From Prostheceraeus crozeri (taxonomy: Eukaryota; Platyhelminthes; Polycladida; Euryleptidae): DNA of 64,000 nucleotides. The position numbers were made by a program, and so were the translations under genes. The stretch is taken from positions 59,074-123,073 of the forward strand of contig CAJQUW010016928.1 in the NCBI GenBank assembly GCA_907163375.1. Direction: 5' to 3'. This document shows, one piece after another, positions 56,198 to 64,000 of this stretch. The notes under the pieces were generated by a model. The model made no database searches. It was not told the origin of the DNA and saw only the letters and a list, made by a program, of their open reading frames with translations. Numbering within the stretch: the stretch's first letter is position 1; every line of letters starts with the position of its first letter.

Positions 56198-57532
56198 CTA
56201 ACCAATCCTAACCATCTTTCCATTAAGAATTTCAATAGAATATTTTACATCTTCCAGCAATAAACCATAAGCCATCAATGAAGTTGTGGAATCTTTCTTT
56301 TCAATATTAATTGTTACATCACAACCAGTCTTGATAATATCTTCAGATTGTGCACTTAAATCGAAACAGAAAACAGGATATAAATGTCTCCAATCTCCAG
56401 GAGTTAATTGTGGTTCAACTCCAAATTCTATACAAAGATTTCGATAAGAATCATATCCTTCCATAAATTGATTATTGGTATCATCGAATCTTAATGGATC
56501 AATTGGATAACGGGTTTGATTTAATGAAACTTGTAAACTTCGAATTGTATTAATATGGAAGAGATTATTGTTCTTATCAAAACTTGGAGAATTACTTCTT
56601 TGAAAAGTTAGTAATAAATATCTTGGAGTATTCGCAGTTCTAGTAAAATGCCAGTTAAATCTTTGTTCGGAAAAAGTTACTGAACTAGCAGTACGCTTTA
56701 GAAAATTTACTGGAATTGGTTTGTTAGTATTTAATCTTTTTGCAATAGCTGTTTCAATCTCTAAACTAGGAGTAATATGCTTAATCCACCATTCAAGTCT
56801 ATCAATTTTTAAATATGCTTTTTTTCCAGTCTTACCAAAAAAGATTAATTCATTATTTGCTGTACGATGAATTATTAATTTTAATTTTAATTGATATGAT
56901 ATTTTATCATAATCTAAATATCCGAATAATGGAGACAATGACCAATTAACTGTCTGTTTACTTTTCTTGTTAAACTCACGTCTTTCTTTATATGCATCAT
57001 TATTTGTTTTATTTAAATGTTTAGCAATATTTTCTACATCTTTCGCAATTCCTGCTGCATCTGTTCCAGCGTGAGTTAAATCATCAACAATTATACCATC
57101 ATTAGTATCAGGAAACCAACCTTCGATTTCATACTTTTTATTATTTTCACCAATTGTTATAAATCTAAGCATTGTATCAATTACACCTGGAGAATCACTT
57201 ATTGTTTCTATATTTTGAGTTGCAACATCTAAACGCATTTGTGTAAATAATCTTGGAAAAAAATTATGCTCTAGTGCAATATTATCGGTATCTGGTAATG
57301 GTGTTGTAAAATTAGCATCACTATATAAAGAATATTCACAATGTAAAAACGAATCAGGTAAATATATATAACTCCGCTGATTATCAACTTCAAAAATTAA
57401 ATCACCTCCAGTATTTACTCTACTGGAAGATCCGGGATTCATAGCAATTCTTATATAGTCATTCTTTTTTTGATTATTACTGACGAACGGAGGATCGTCT
57501 AATCTAAATTTATTTTCGATAAGCGAAGACAT
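56198..57532 (-). CDS. Polinton major capsid protein (double jelly roll)
   Basis: The intact 444-residue frame starts at MSSLIENKFRLDDPPF; an earlier in-frame ATG (57574) is not conserved in copy A. Features are an N-terminal NTGGDLIFEVDN beta start, the FFPRLFTQMRLDVATQNIE region, many beta-strand-like segments and an FEQRFNWHF-type strand. A C-terminus ending GKMVRIG completes it. Length and pattern match the Polinton/adintovirus major capsid protein, which trimerises to hexon-like capsomers. It heads the capsid block and its stop is followed at once by the hairpin cluster. Confidence 0.85.
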   Translation of the reverse strand: MSSLIENKFRLDDPPFVSNNQKKNDYIRIAMNPGSSSRVNTGGDLIFEVDNQRSYIYLPDSFLHCEYSLYSDANFTTPLPDTDNIALEHNFFPRLFTQMRLDVATQNIETISDSPGVIDTMLRFITIGENNKKYEIEGWFPDTNDGIIVDDLTHAGTDAAGIAKDVENIAKHLNKTNNDAYKERREFNKKSKQTVNWSLSPLFGYLDYDKISYQLKLKLIIHRTANNELIFFGKTGKKAYLKIDRLEWWIKHITPSLEIETAIAKRLNTNKPIPVNFLKRTASSVTFSEQRFNWHFTRTANTPRYLLLTFQRSNSPSFDKNNNLFHINTIRSLQVSLNQTRYPIDPLRFDDTNNQFMEGYDSYRNLCIEFGVEPQLTPGDWRHLYPVFCFDLSAQSEDIIKTGCDVTINIEKKDSTTSLMAYGLLLEDVKYSIEILNGKMVRIG

Positions 57533-57642
57533 TTTTATAAAAAATAATTTGACTTTTTTGTTTTTCTCATACACAGAAAAAATATAATTTTAGAATTTTA
57601 CCAAAAAAATTTTACTAAAAAAAATTTTACTAAAACATAATT

Positions 57643-58188
57643 TTAGAATTTTGCTAGACCAGCTCCGCTACAGCTTTGCTGGTTAGACCGAAGGTTGCTA
57701 TTAATACCATTACCTCTTATTTCTTCAATTGTTTTTTCATTATGTTTACTATCAGACGGAGCTCCGCCCCTCAAGGTTTCCCCAACAGCTATGTTAGCAA
57801 TTTTGTTTTTTGTTTCCTCTGAAAGTTTTTTTAAATTTTTTAGTTCTTCGGAATCATTCCTAAGTTTACGAATAGCTTCTAGTTGTTTTAATTCGTTTTG
57901 AGACTTGACAGCATTTGATATTGCACTAGCTGTACTACCTATAGCAGCTGCTCCTTTTGCAGCAGATGTAATCAAATCTTTATTATTTTTAATTAAGTTA
58001 ACGATACTTCCAATACCAGAGAAGATCCCAGCTCCTTCCGTGTGAACGGCACCTGCGGTGCCTAGGAATTTTTGTGTTCCGATTGTTTCTACACTGTCAT
58101 AATGGTAAACAGATTTCATAGATGGTTCATGAGCAATTTTTTGATTTGAAGCAAAATGTTTAAGATTGTGTTTATAAATTATAGGCAT
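57643..58188 (-). CDS. Gly/Ala-rich hydrophobic small virion-type protein (PX-like)
   Basis: The protein has 181 residues and is nearly identical to the copy A protein at 424-945 except for eight extra residues (ETLRGGAP region) after residue about 137. Those codons come from a GC-rich insert at 57757-57784 that keeps the frame. The insert happens to create LRGG-A, which fits the adenain pattern (L)xGG-x. The rest is as in copy A: hydrophobic Gly/Ala core at about 50-95 and a SGAGLAKF end. Confidence 0.6.
   Translation of the reverse strand: MPIIYKHNLKHFASNQKIAHEPSMKSVYHYDSVETIGTQKFLGTAGAVHTEGAGIFSGIGSIVNLIKNNKDLITSAAKGAAAIGSTASAISNAVKSQNELKQLEAIRKLRNDSEELKNLKKLSEETKNKIANIAVGETLRGGAPSDSKHNEKTIEEIRGNGINSNLRSNQQSCSGAGLAKF
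57757..57784. repeat. GC-rich insert present only in copy B
   Basis: It contains the perfect palindrome CGGAGCTCCG and GC-rich flanks. Relative to copy A (around 537-541) it replaces four bases by twenty-eight, a net 24-base gain, so the reading frame is kept. Confidence 0.85.
58048..58062. repeat. GC-rich palindrome, shared with copy A
   Basis: GGCACC-TGC-GGTGCC, the counterpart of 805-819, at the same codon positions. Confidence 0.75.
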
Positions 58189-58229
58189 TTTTTAGGATTA
58201 AATTTGACTTTTGGGAAAAAATATTTACG

Positions 58230-58259
58230 ATTGGTTAGTAACCTGAGGACCTTTGGTCC
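58230..58259 (-). repeat. Hairpin unit after the fibre gene, a copy of the capsid 3' end
   Basis: GATTGGTTAGTAACCTGAGG followed by ACCTTTGGTCC matches, on the same strand sense, the last codons, stop and first hairpin of the capsid gene (56177-56208 reversed). It includes GGACC-TTT-GGTCC at 58247-58259. Copy A lacks it at the matching place (about 985). It therefore looks like a duplicated and moved terminator-like unit. Confidence 0.75.
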
Positions 58260-58311
58260 GTTTAATATTTGCGCTAAGATTTACGTTTATGATCAAGATT
58301 TACGTTTATGA

Positions 58312-59199
58312 TCAAGATTTACGTTTGTGAATGGACAACAACTTCGAGATAACTTTATTGATTGACTGTTGCACTTTATCTATTGCGTCAAGCAGCGTGT
58401 GATGTACTTTAATTTCTTTTCTATTAACTTGCATTTTCTGCTGATTAATCTTCAATGCCGTTTTAAGTGCATTTAACTTAATTTTAAGAACATCTAATTG
58501 TCTTTTAACAGAATCTAACTGTTCTTTATTTTCTTTAGAGTTTTCTTGTAAATTTTTCTTTAATTCATTTTCTAAATTGATTTTAAGAGTTTTCATTTTA
58601 TCAACTTTTTCATTAAGTGAGTTTACTTCATTTATTATTCTATTCATCTTTTTCATTTGTTGAGTAATTTTAGAACTTAATTCATCAACACTTTTTTGGA
58701 ATGTAGTTTGTAACTGCTTTAAATTTTTTTTAATTCTTTCAGGAAGTTTTTCTATTTCATCTTCTAATTGTTCTTTTAACATTTTTATCTGATGTTTATT
58801 TTTAATGACTGCAGATTTTAAATTTATAGAAAGTAATATTAAAATTTTTGATTGTTCAGAAATCTTTTTAAAAAGTTTTGCTATATCTGCTTCTAGCTCT
58901 CTATCCTTTTTATCAAGTTTTAATAATTTTTCGTTTAATGATTTGTCATTAAGTTTAAGCAACTTTAATTCATTCATCAGTGGAACCAAAACATCGTTTA
59001 TATATTTTTCTTTTAAGTCATTGATGTGTGCATCAACATATTGTTTATTTGTTAACTCTGTATTTTGTTGCGGAAGAATAGAAAGATGCAATGGACCAGA
59101 TAAAACGTCTCCAGTTTTCATGATATAATTTTCTATCTCTATTTCTAATTCACGATTATTCGGGATATATGCACCTCCACCAACATTTGGTAACATCAT
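58312..59199 (-). CDS. Fibre-like coiled-coil protein
   Basis: The protein has 295 residues and is nearly identical to copy A's 988-1875. The N-terminal MKTGDVLSGPLHL, P and NKQYVD tail-fibre-type repeat is followed by a long coiled coil of Lys/Glu/Leu heptads and a short basic C-terminus (IHKRKS). The 3' end is followed by short direct repeats (ATCAAGATTTACGTTTATG, about 58276-58325) absent from copy A and by the hairpin at 58247. Confidence 0.6.
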   Translation of the reverse strand: MMLPNVGGGAYIPNNRELEIEIENYIMKTGDVLSGPLHLSILPQQNTELTNKQYVDAHINDLKEKYINDVLVPLMNELKLLKLNDKSLNEKLLKLDKKDRELEADIAKLFKKISEQSKILILLSINLKSAVIKNKHQIKMLKEQLEDEIEKLPERIKKNLKQLQTTFQKSVDELSSKITQQMKKMNRIINEVNSLNEKVDKMKTLKINLENELKKNLQENSKENKEQLDSVKRQLDVLKIKLNALKTALKINQQKMQVNRKEIKVHHTLLDAIDKVQQSINKVISKLLSIHKRKS

Positions 59200-59214
59200 T
59201 TTTTAACAATAAAA

Positions 59215-59555
59215 CATATATATCTCATGGAAATAAATTTTAGATATAAATTTTTAGGTATAAATTTTAGATATAAATTTTTTTAGATATAAATTTTAGA
59301 TATAAATTTTAGATATAAATTTTTTTAGATATAAATTTTATATATAAATTTTAGATATAAATTTTTTTAGATATAAATTTTAGATATAAATTTTTTAGAT
59401 GTAATAAGTTTTTAGATGTAATAATATTTTTAGATGTAATAAGTTTTTAGATGTAATAAGGTTTTAGATGTAATAAGTTTTTAGATATAAATTTTAGATA
59501 TAAATTTTTTTAGATATAAATTTTTAGATGTTAAATTTTTAGATGTAATAAAAAA
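59215..59555. repeat. AT-rich tandem array in place of the clamp gene
   Basis: About twenty irregular units of AGATATAAATTTT and, later, TTTTTAGATGTAATAAG fill the gap between the fibre and polymerase genes. Copy A has the clamp-like gene plus a related array here (1876-3545). Confidence 0.8.
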
Positions 59556-59559
59556 ATTA

Positions 59560-62500
59560 TTATTCCCACGTGTCATCATCATCACTTAAATTACTCTCAC
59601 TGACGATTGTTTGAAATATTTCAGCTTGAATATCTTCTCCGTTATAAGGTAACATAATTTCATTTTCATCAGGTGCTTGTCGTTTAAGTATATTTATTTG
59701 ACCAGAAAATTTTTTTTCTTCAGTATTATTATTTTTATCAGGAATACTAATTCCAGTTTCTAAAGATCTTTTCCATGGTTTATTAACTGTAGTCGATAAT
59801 GTTTTCCCCGAATATAATTTTAGAAAATCTTCGACTTTTACTTTATCTTGTGAATATCCTTTGAATGTTTTCTTTTCACTAAGTCTCCCTTGTTCATCTA
59901 CAGTAAAACAGTATTTTACTTTAGGTGCAATAAACATTGCAAAAATAATTCCACCATTTCCATAATCATTTTTCCTTGACACAATTCCCCACCAACATAT
60001 CCAGCAGCATCTAATTTATTGAAGAGCTCATTAGAAATGTATATTGAATCAGTATCTGTATAATGAATGTATTTTTCGTTGAAACCATTAATTTCTAAAA
60101 TAAAGTTATTCATGATTCTTCTAGAGTGAGAAAGAATGAAAGAACCTAAGTGTGATGGCATGAACGACGTCTTCCCATCTTTTACAATATTAGTTTTAAG
60201 AAATTCATCATCTTCCATTTCTACTTTCGCTAAATATTGTTCATCATTTAATTTTTCATAATCTTTTACTTCTTGAGTGAAATTTTTTCTCAATGTATTC
60301 TCATTCCATAAATGATATTTAGTGGTTATATCTTTTTGCACAGTTTTGCCATATAGCGAATTCATCAATAATTTAATTAACTCATCGCCTACAGTATTTC
60401 CTTCTGCTTTATATCTTTTTCTCAAATTAAAAAGTTTTTCAATATAATTTCGAAATGGTGAAACTTGATAATTTTTTTCATAAATTATACGATCAGTAAT
60501 ATGTAAGATTTTTCCTCCACATCTAACAATTTCTTGTATGTCTACAGAAGTTAATACATCATAACATATACCATTTCTAAACCTGATTACTTTTACATGA
60601 GAATTATTATTTTGATTTTTAACTTTATCTTTAATAGGAACTGGTTGAAAAAACATATCATTCGGATATTGAAACACAACTGTAAATATTCCAGTTTTAG
60701 GTCTAAAAGTTTGAGTATTAAATTTATATACTATTTCCCGCTCTTCTTCTTGACGAAATTTTCTAGCTGATTCAGCTTTAGGGTATTCTGAATTTTCATC
60801 ATACATAGCTGATGGATATAAAGATGTGGCATCAAAAGCCATTAGAAATTCATGTTTTTGTTCAAGTAGTTCATTTGAAATTTTCTTACAAATTTCAGTT
60901 TTATCTCCTAAATCTCGATACTGTTTCATTAAATCTATTAAATTACTTCCAGGGGACAAAGCCCCGCCAGCGTAGCTACCAAGGGACAAAGCCCCCCCAG
61001 GGCAGCGACCAGGTAAATACTGTTTTAATATTGGTAACAAGATGCTACAAAATGGCGATATGTATTTTCTTATATTTGCCGAAACTCTTCCACCTTTAAC
61101 AGATTTTCTAATATAATTTCTAGCCCATAAATCTATATGAGAATGAATATTTATATTGTCATTTTGTACGCTTTTCATCCAACCGTTAAATGTTAAAGCA
61201 GAGGATGTCAAATTAGTAGTTATATCTTCACCAACTAAATCTTGCATAACATTATTATATTTGTAGATACAAAAAGCTAAAGAAAGAATATCGTTAACTA
61301 AATATGGTCTCCATTCAATTTCTTTTTCTATATAATTTTCATGTGTTATGTCTCCAATTTCATAATTTAATTTACACACATTCGTAGGAATTTTAAAATT
61401 CTCACACCATTTAGAAAGACTTGTTTTTACATGTTGATAACTACATTTCATTATAATAGTTTGAAGTGCTAATTTACCTGACGGTGAATCTTTTTTCATA
61501 TTGTTTTTAAATCTAAAAGATTTTTGAATGTATCTACTAACACATTCAGTTGTATAAGGATTTTGTAATGAAGCAGTCAATATTCCTCTTGAAGTTTTAA
61601 GAGGCGGTTTAGATAATTTAAAATTAGCTTTTATCGGAAAATAGGAATCAAAACCTGATGAATTGTGAGCTATTAAAGTTACTCTAGAATAATTAAATTT
61701 TCCAAGAGTTTTAAAAAATTGATGGATCGGACATACGTCCTCTGGGTTTCCCCCGATCGAACATTCATCATCCTCAGTTCTCGTAAATATTTTCACACAA
61801 TTTTGAAGTTTATTAAATTCTAATTCAGTTAAATTATTATACTCATTAATCTGTTTTTTAAGTTTTTTAATTTCATCTCCATCTTTTGATCGTTTAATTT
61901 TAATCATATCACTTAACAAACGTGTTTCTAATTCTTTCAATCTTTGTTTCGGTAAACAACATATAAATTTATTAAAATTAATAGCTCCTACAGCATAAGG
62001 AATAGGATGAGGTGTTGAACAGTTAGGATCGGGAAAAGTTTCGAGATCCCAAATATATGTTGAACCATAGTCAATTTTTTTCTTTGTTATGATTTTATAT
62101 GGACGCGTTGTTAGATTTTCATCAGTAACTGTTTTATATATGGGTTTGAAATTATTTTCAATTTCTCTAATAGCTTTTAATTTATGAGATTTATTAATTA
62201 AACAATAGTGACCAATTGTTGAACCTGCGTGAAAATAATTGTAATAAACATAATTATGAAACGTTTCAATTCCTCTAGGATTTAAATGACGATTGGCAGG
62301 ACTATAATATTGAACACATTCTCCAAAATATTTATTGAATTGAGAAAATTTGCAGTTTGACATTACTCCTGTTCTAGATGTGGCTTTCTCTTTATATAAA
62401 AAATTATTAAACATTTCTTTCATCATTTCTCCTTGTTCTTCATTAAAACCTCGTAAAACATTATAACATTTAATAAAACAAAAATCTTCAGAAGGAATAT

Positions 62501-63095
62501 AACAATATTCACCGAAATATTCTTTGATTCTATATTTCATATTAATCCCTGCCCCCCTATGCGATCTTTGTACTAACTTCATTCCAAAATCTTCATATTT
62601 AATATTACCTGTAAAAATCCATTCGTTTGCATCGGATTTCTCATCCAGATTCGAAAACCATGTTTCAAATGATTTTTTATTATAGAAGGTTACGTAAAAA
62701 TTTTGAATTATATTTTCCTGATCTTTAATAACTTTTCCAAGTAAATTAATAATTTTACCATTTGCTAAAAGTTTCCGCATATCATTTACTACATTAATAA
62801 AAGATACATTTTCATATTTAATTTCATTTGGATTAAATAAATTACATAAATCATCACCAAGTTCATCCTTAATTCTATCATCAAAAAAGATATCACTAAT
62901 AGGAGTTTCTAATATTTCTTTTGTTCCACTTTTCTGTTTTTTAATATTGCGTCTAATACTACGTCTAGTACGTTTCTGTTTTTTAATACGTTTACTACGT
63001 TTACTATGTTTAATTTGCGCATCAAACTCAGCAATTTGTTTCTTGATTAATTCATCAATCCTAGACGTTTGTCCGAGAGACATTTCACGATTCAT
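59560..63095 (-). pseudogene. Protein-primed family B DNA polymerase, fossil with about one break
   Basis: The counterpart of 3551-7080, differing by only a few per cent of residues. The same exonuclease motifs (DLETFPDP, HNSSGFD, YLVND) and polymerase motifs (DATSLYPSAM, NSLYGKT, YTDTDS) are all visible. The breaks of the two copies are independent, so the shared ancestor was probably functional. The GC-rich tandem insert between exonuclease and motif A is present (60952-60994). Confidence 0.93.
60952..60994. repeat. Tandem GC-rich inserts in the polymerase gene, shared with copy A
   Basis: GGGGACAAAGCCCC (60952-60965) and GGGACAAAGCCC (60983-60994) head two tandem units, as at 4946-4989 in copy A, but with base differences concentrated in the insert compared with the flanking coding sequence. 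Confidence 0.7.
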
Positions 63096-63144
63096 ATTTT
63101 TTAAAAGAAAAAATGAATTCTTACATAGAACCTCGGTTCCGTTT

Positions 63145-63450
63145 TTACATATACACAGGAATATGTAATTGATGTAATGTTTCTAATTCATGTGTTATTA
63201 AATGTTCTTTCTTAACCAACCACCATAAATTATTATACGCCAAAAATACTCGGAAACTTCTTAAAAAAAGTGGAAAGTCTTTTGTTTTAACACACGGTTT
63301 AATACCATGTTTTGTTTTATAATCTGTAACGAGCGCTACGTATTTATGATGATAATAAAATCTAGCTTCTTTCTTCGAATTTACAGGATTTGTAGGATGA
63401 CGATAATCTTTTAAAACTGGTACATGCTCTATCTTATAAGCATCCAACAT
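63145..63450 (-). CDS. Small basic protein of unknown function
   Basis: The counterpart of 7106-7435 with a slightly shorter C-terminus (ends PVYM). It starts MLDAYKIEHVPVL after an A-rich run. Conserved in both copies between the polymerase and packaging ATPase; no family recognised. Confidence 0.6.
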   Translation of the reverse strand: MLDAYKIEHVPVLKDYRHPTNPVNSKKEARFYYHHKYVALVTDYKTKHGIKPCVKTKDFPLFLRSFRVFLAYNNLWWLVKKEHLITHELETLHQLHIPVYM

Positions 63451-63530
63451 ATTTTTTTTTATTTTTATTAACAAAAAGTTTATAAGAAAAAATTATTCGG
63501 TCACTCCGCGAAAATATTTTCTATCGACTT

Positions 63531-64000
63531 TCACTCCGCGAAAATATTTTCTATAACTCTATCATGAATTTTTTTATCAATATTAATTGTAATGAAGCCA
63601 TAATCTTTTGACCAAGCATTGTTACACGATTGTTTAAATTCATCTTTATTTCTTACACATAAATCTCTTAACAAATCACTTAAGTTTCTTGCATTTATTT
63701 CAAATAGTATAAATATATTTGCATTCTTTCTAATAACACTTCCGTCTAATGAATACATACTTTGTGTTAAATAAAAAACACTACAGTTATTATGTCTACC
63801 TCTTTTGAAATAATTTCTCTGAACTGACTGATTTCTATCATTAACACAATCATCAAAAATTACACAATGTTTCATTGTTTTATCTAGTTTACTAGGATCT
63901 TGCATATTACCACTATCATCTATTAATTGTATCTTTATATGCTTATTTTTATTGGATTCTACTAACTGACTATTTTTTGCTGCTTCTTCACACCACGAAC
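63531..64000 (-). CDS. FtsK/HerA-type packaging ATPase, C-terminal part (cut by window edge)
   Basis: The C-terminal 155 residues or so of the ATPase complete in copy A (7519-8265). Walker B (CVIFDD) and the YLTQS segment are present. The Walker A part is outside the window. Its last residues (DRVIENIFAE) differ from copy A, next to a short duplicated stretch with GAAAATATTTTCTAT. Confidence 0.88.
   Translation of the reverse strand, partial: SWCEEAAKNSQLVESNKNKHIKIQLIDDSGNMQDPSKLDKTMKHCVIFDDCVNDRNQSVQRNYFKRGRHNNCSVFYLTQSMYSLDGSVIRKNANIFILFEINARNLSDLLRDLCVRNKDEFKQSCNNAWSKDYGFITINIDKKIHDRVIENIFAE

Larger units (their letters stand above)
50617..64000. mobile_element. Polinton/Maverick copy B, left part
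   Basis: The element begins AGTAGTATATAGTG at 50617 (outer flank CTGGAC, one half of the presumed target duplication) and runs out of the right edge. Parts in order are the terminal repeat with a decayed membrane-gene copy, an unknown cargo gene, a tandem array, protease, PLA2-integrase, two small proteins, major capsid, Gly/Ala-rich protein, fibre-like protein, polymerase B, small basic protein and packaging ATPase. Orientation is the same as copy A. The copies differ by a few per cent, so this is a young insertion. It has about three breaks in view. Confidence 0.93.

Noticed and set aside
1-64000. tRNA, rRNA and CRISPR arrays
   Set aside because: I looked for tRNA B-box-like words and clover-leaf pairing and saw none that held. 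The tandem arrays have no spacers, so they are not CRISPR.

Overview
The window is a piece of an AT-rich metazoan genome, most likely a marine invertebrate. Four things support this: split genes with EGF-like exon modules, several LINE families, Penelope, hAT and Tc1 remains, and two Polinton/Maverick elements. I cannot name the species.

Layout. Bases 1-11222 are the right part of one Polinton (copy A), running off the left edge. Bases 50617-64000 are the left part of a second copy (B) of the same family, in the same orientation, running off the right edge. Between them lie about 39.4 kb of host DNA. The host DNA holds a split gene on the minus strand with recognisable exons from about 47.6 kb down to 28.4 kb, possibly 26.2 kb. 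Its introns and flanks are packed with transposon remains: LINEs at 11.7, 15.8-18.3, 37, 38.3-41 and 48.2-49.6 kb; hAT-like elements at 13.2, 19.8 and 49.6 kb; a Tc1 fragment at 21.6 kb; a family of palindromic MITEs at 19, 22 and 33.6 kb; and a Penelope-like fragment at 23 kb.

The two Polinton parts overlap in gene content and together show an adintovirus-like set. On the minus strand these are the double-jelly-roll major capsid protein, penton-like minor capsid protein, FtsK/HerA packaging ATPase, protein-primed DNA polymerase B, two small hydrophobic Gly/Ala-rich virion-type proteins, a tail-fibre-like coiled-coil protein, and an integrase that shares its reading frame with a parvovirus-VP1-type phospholipase A2 domain. 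On the plus strand are an adenain-type protease and an unidentified cargo gene. Copy A also carries a plus-strand gene that I read as a divergent PCNA-like sliding clamp; copy B lacks it. The copies differ by only a few per cent by eye, so the family is young. Most frames are open and I count about one break in A and about three in B, apart from a decayed gene copy inside B's terminal repeat.

Most interesting are: (1) the PLA2-integrase fusion, with an adenain-type cleavage motif between the two domains; (2) a set of tiny GC-rich palindromes with three-base loops, scattered in and between Polinton genes and differing between the copies; (3) the 66-bp palindrome built on GAAGC repeats just inside each Polinton tip; (4) the clamp gene present in only one copy; and (5) a 12-unit 111/112-bp tandem array that repeatedly copies the start of the protease gene.
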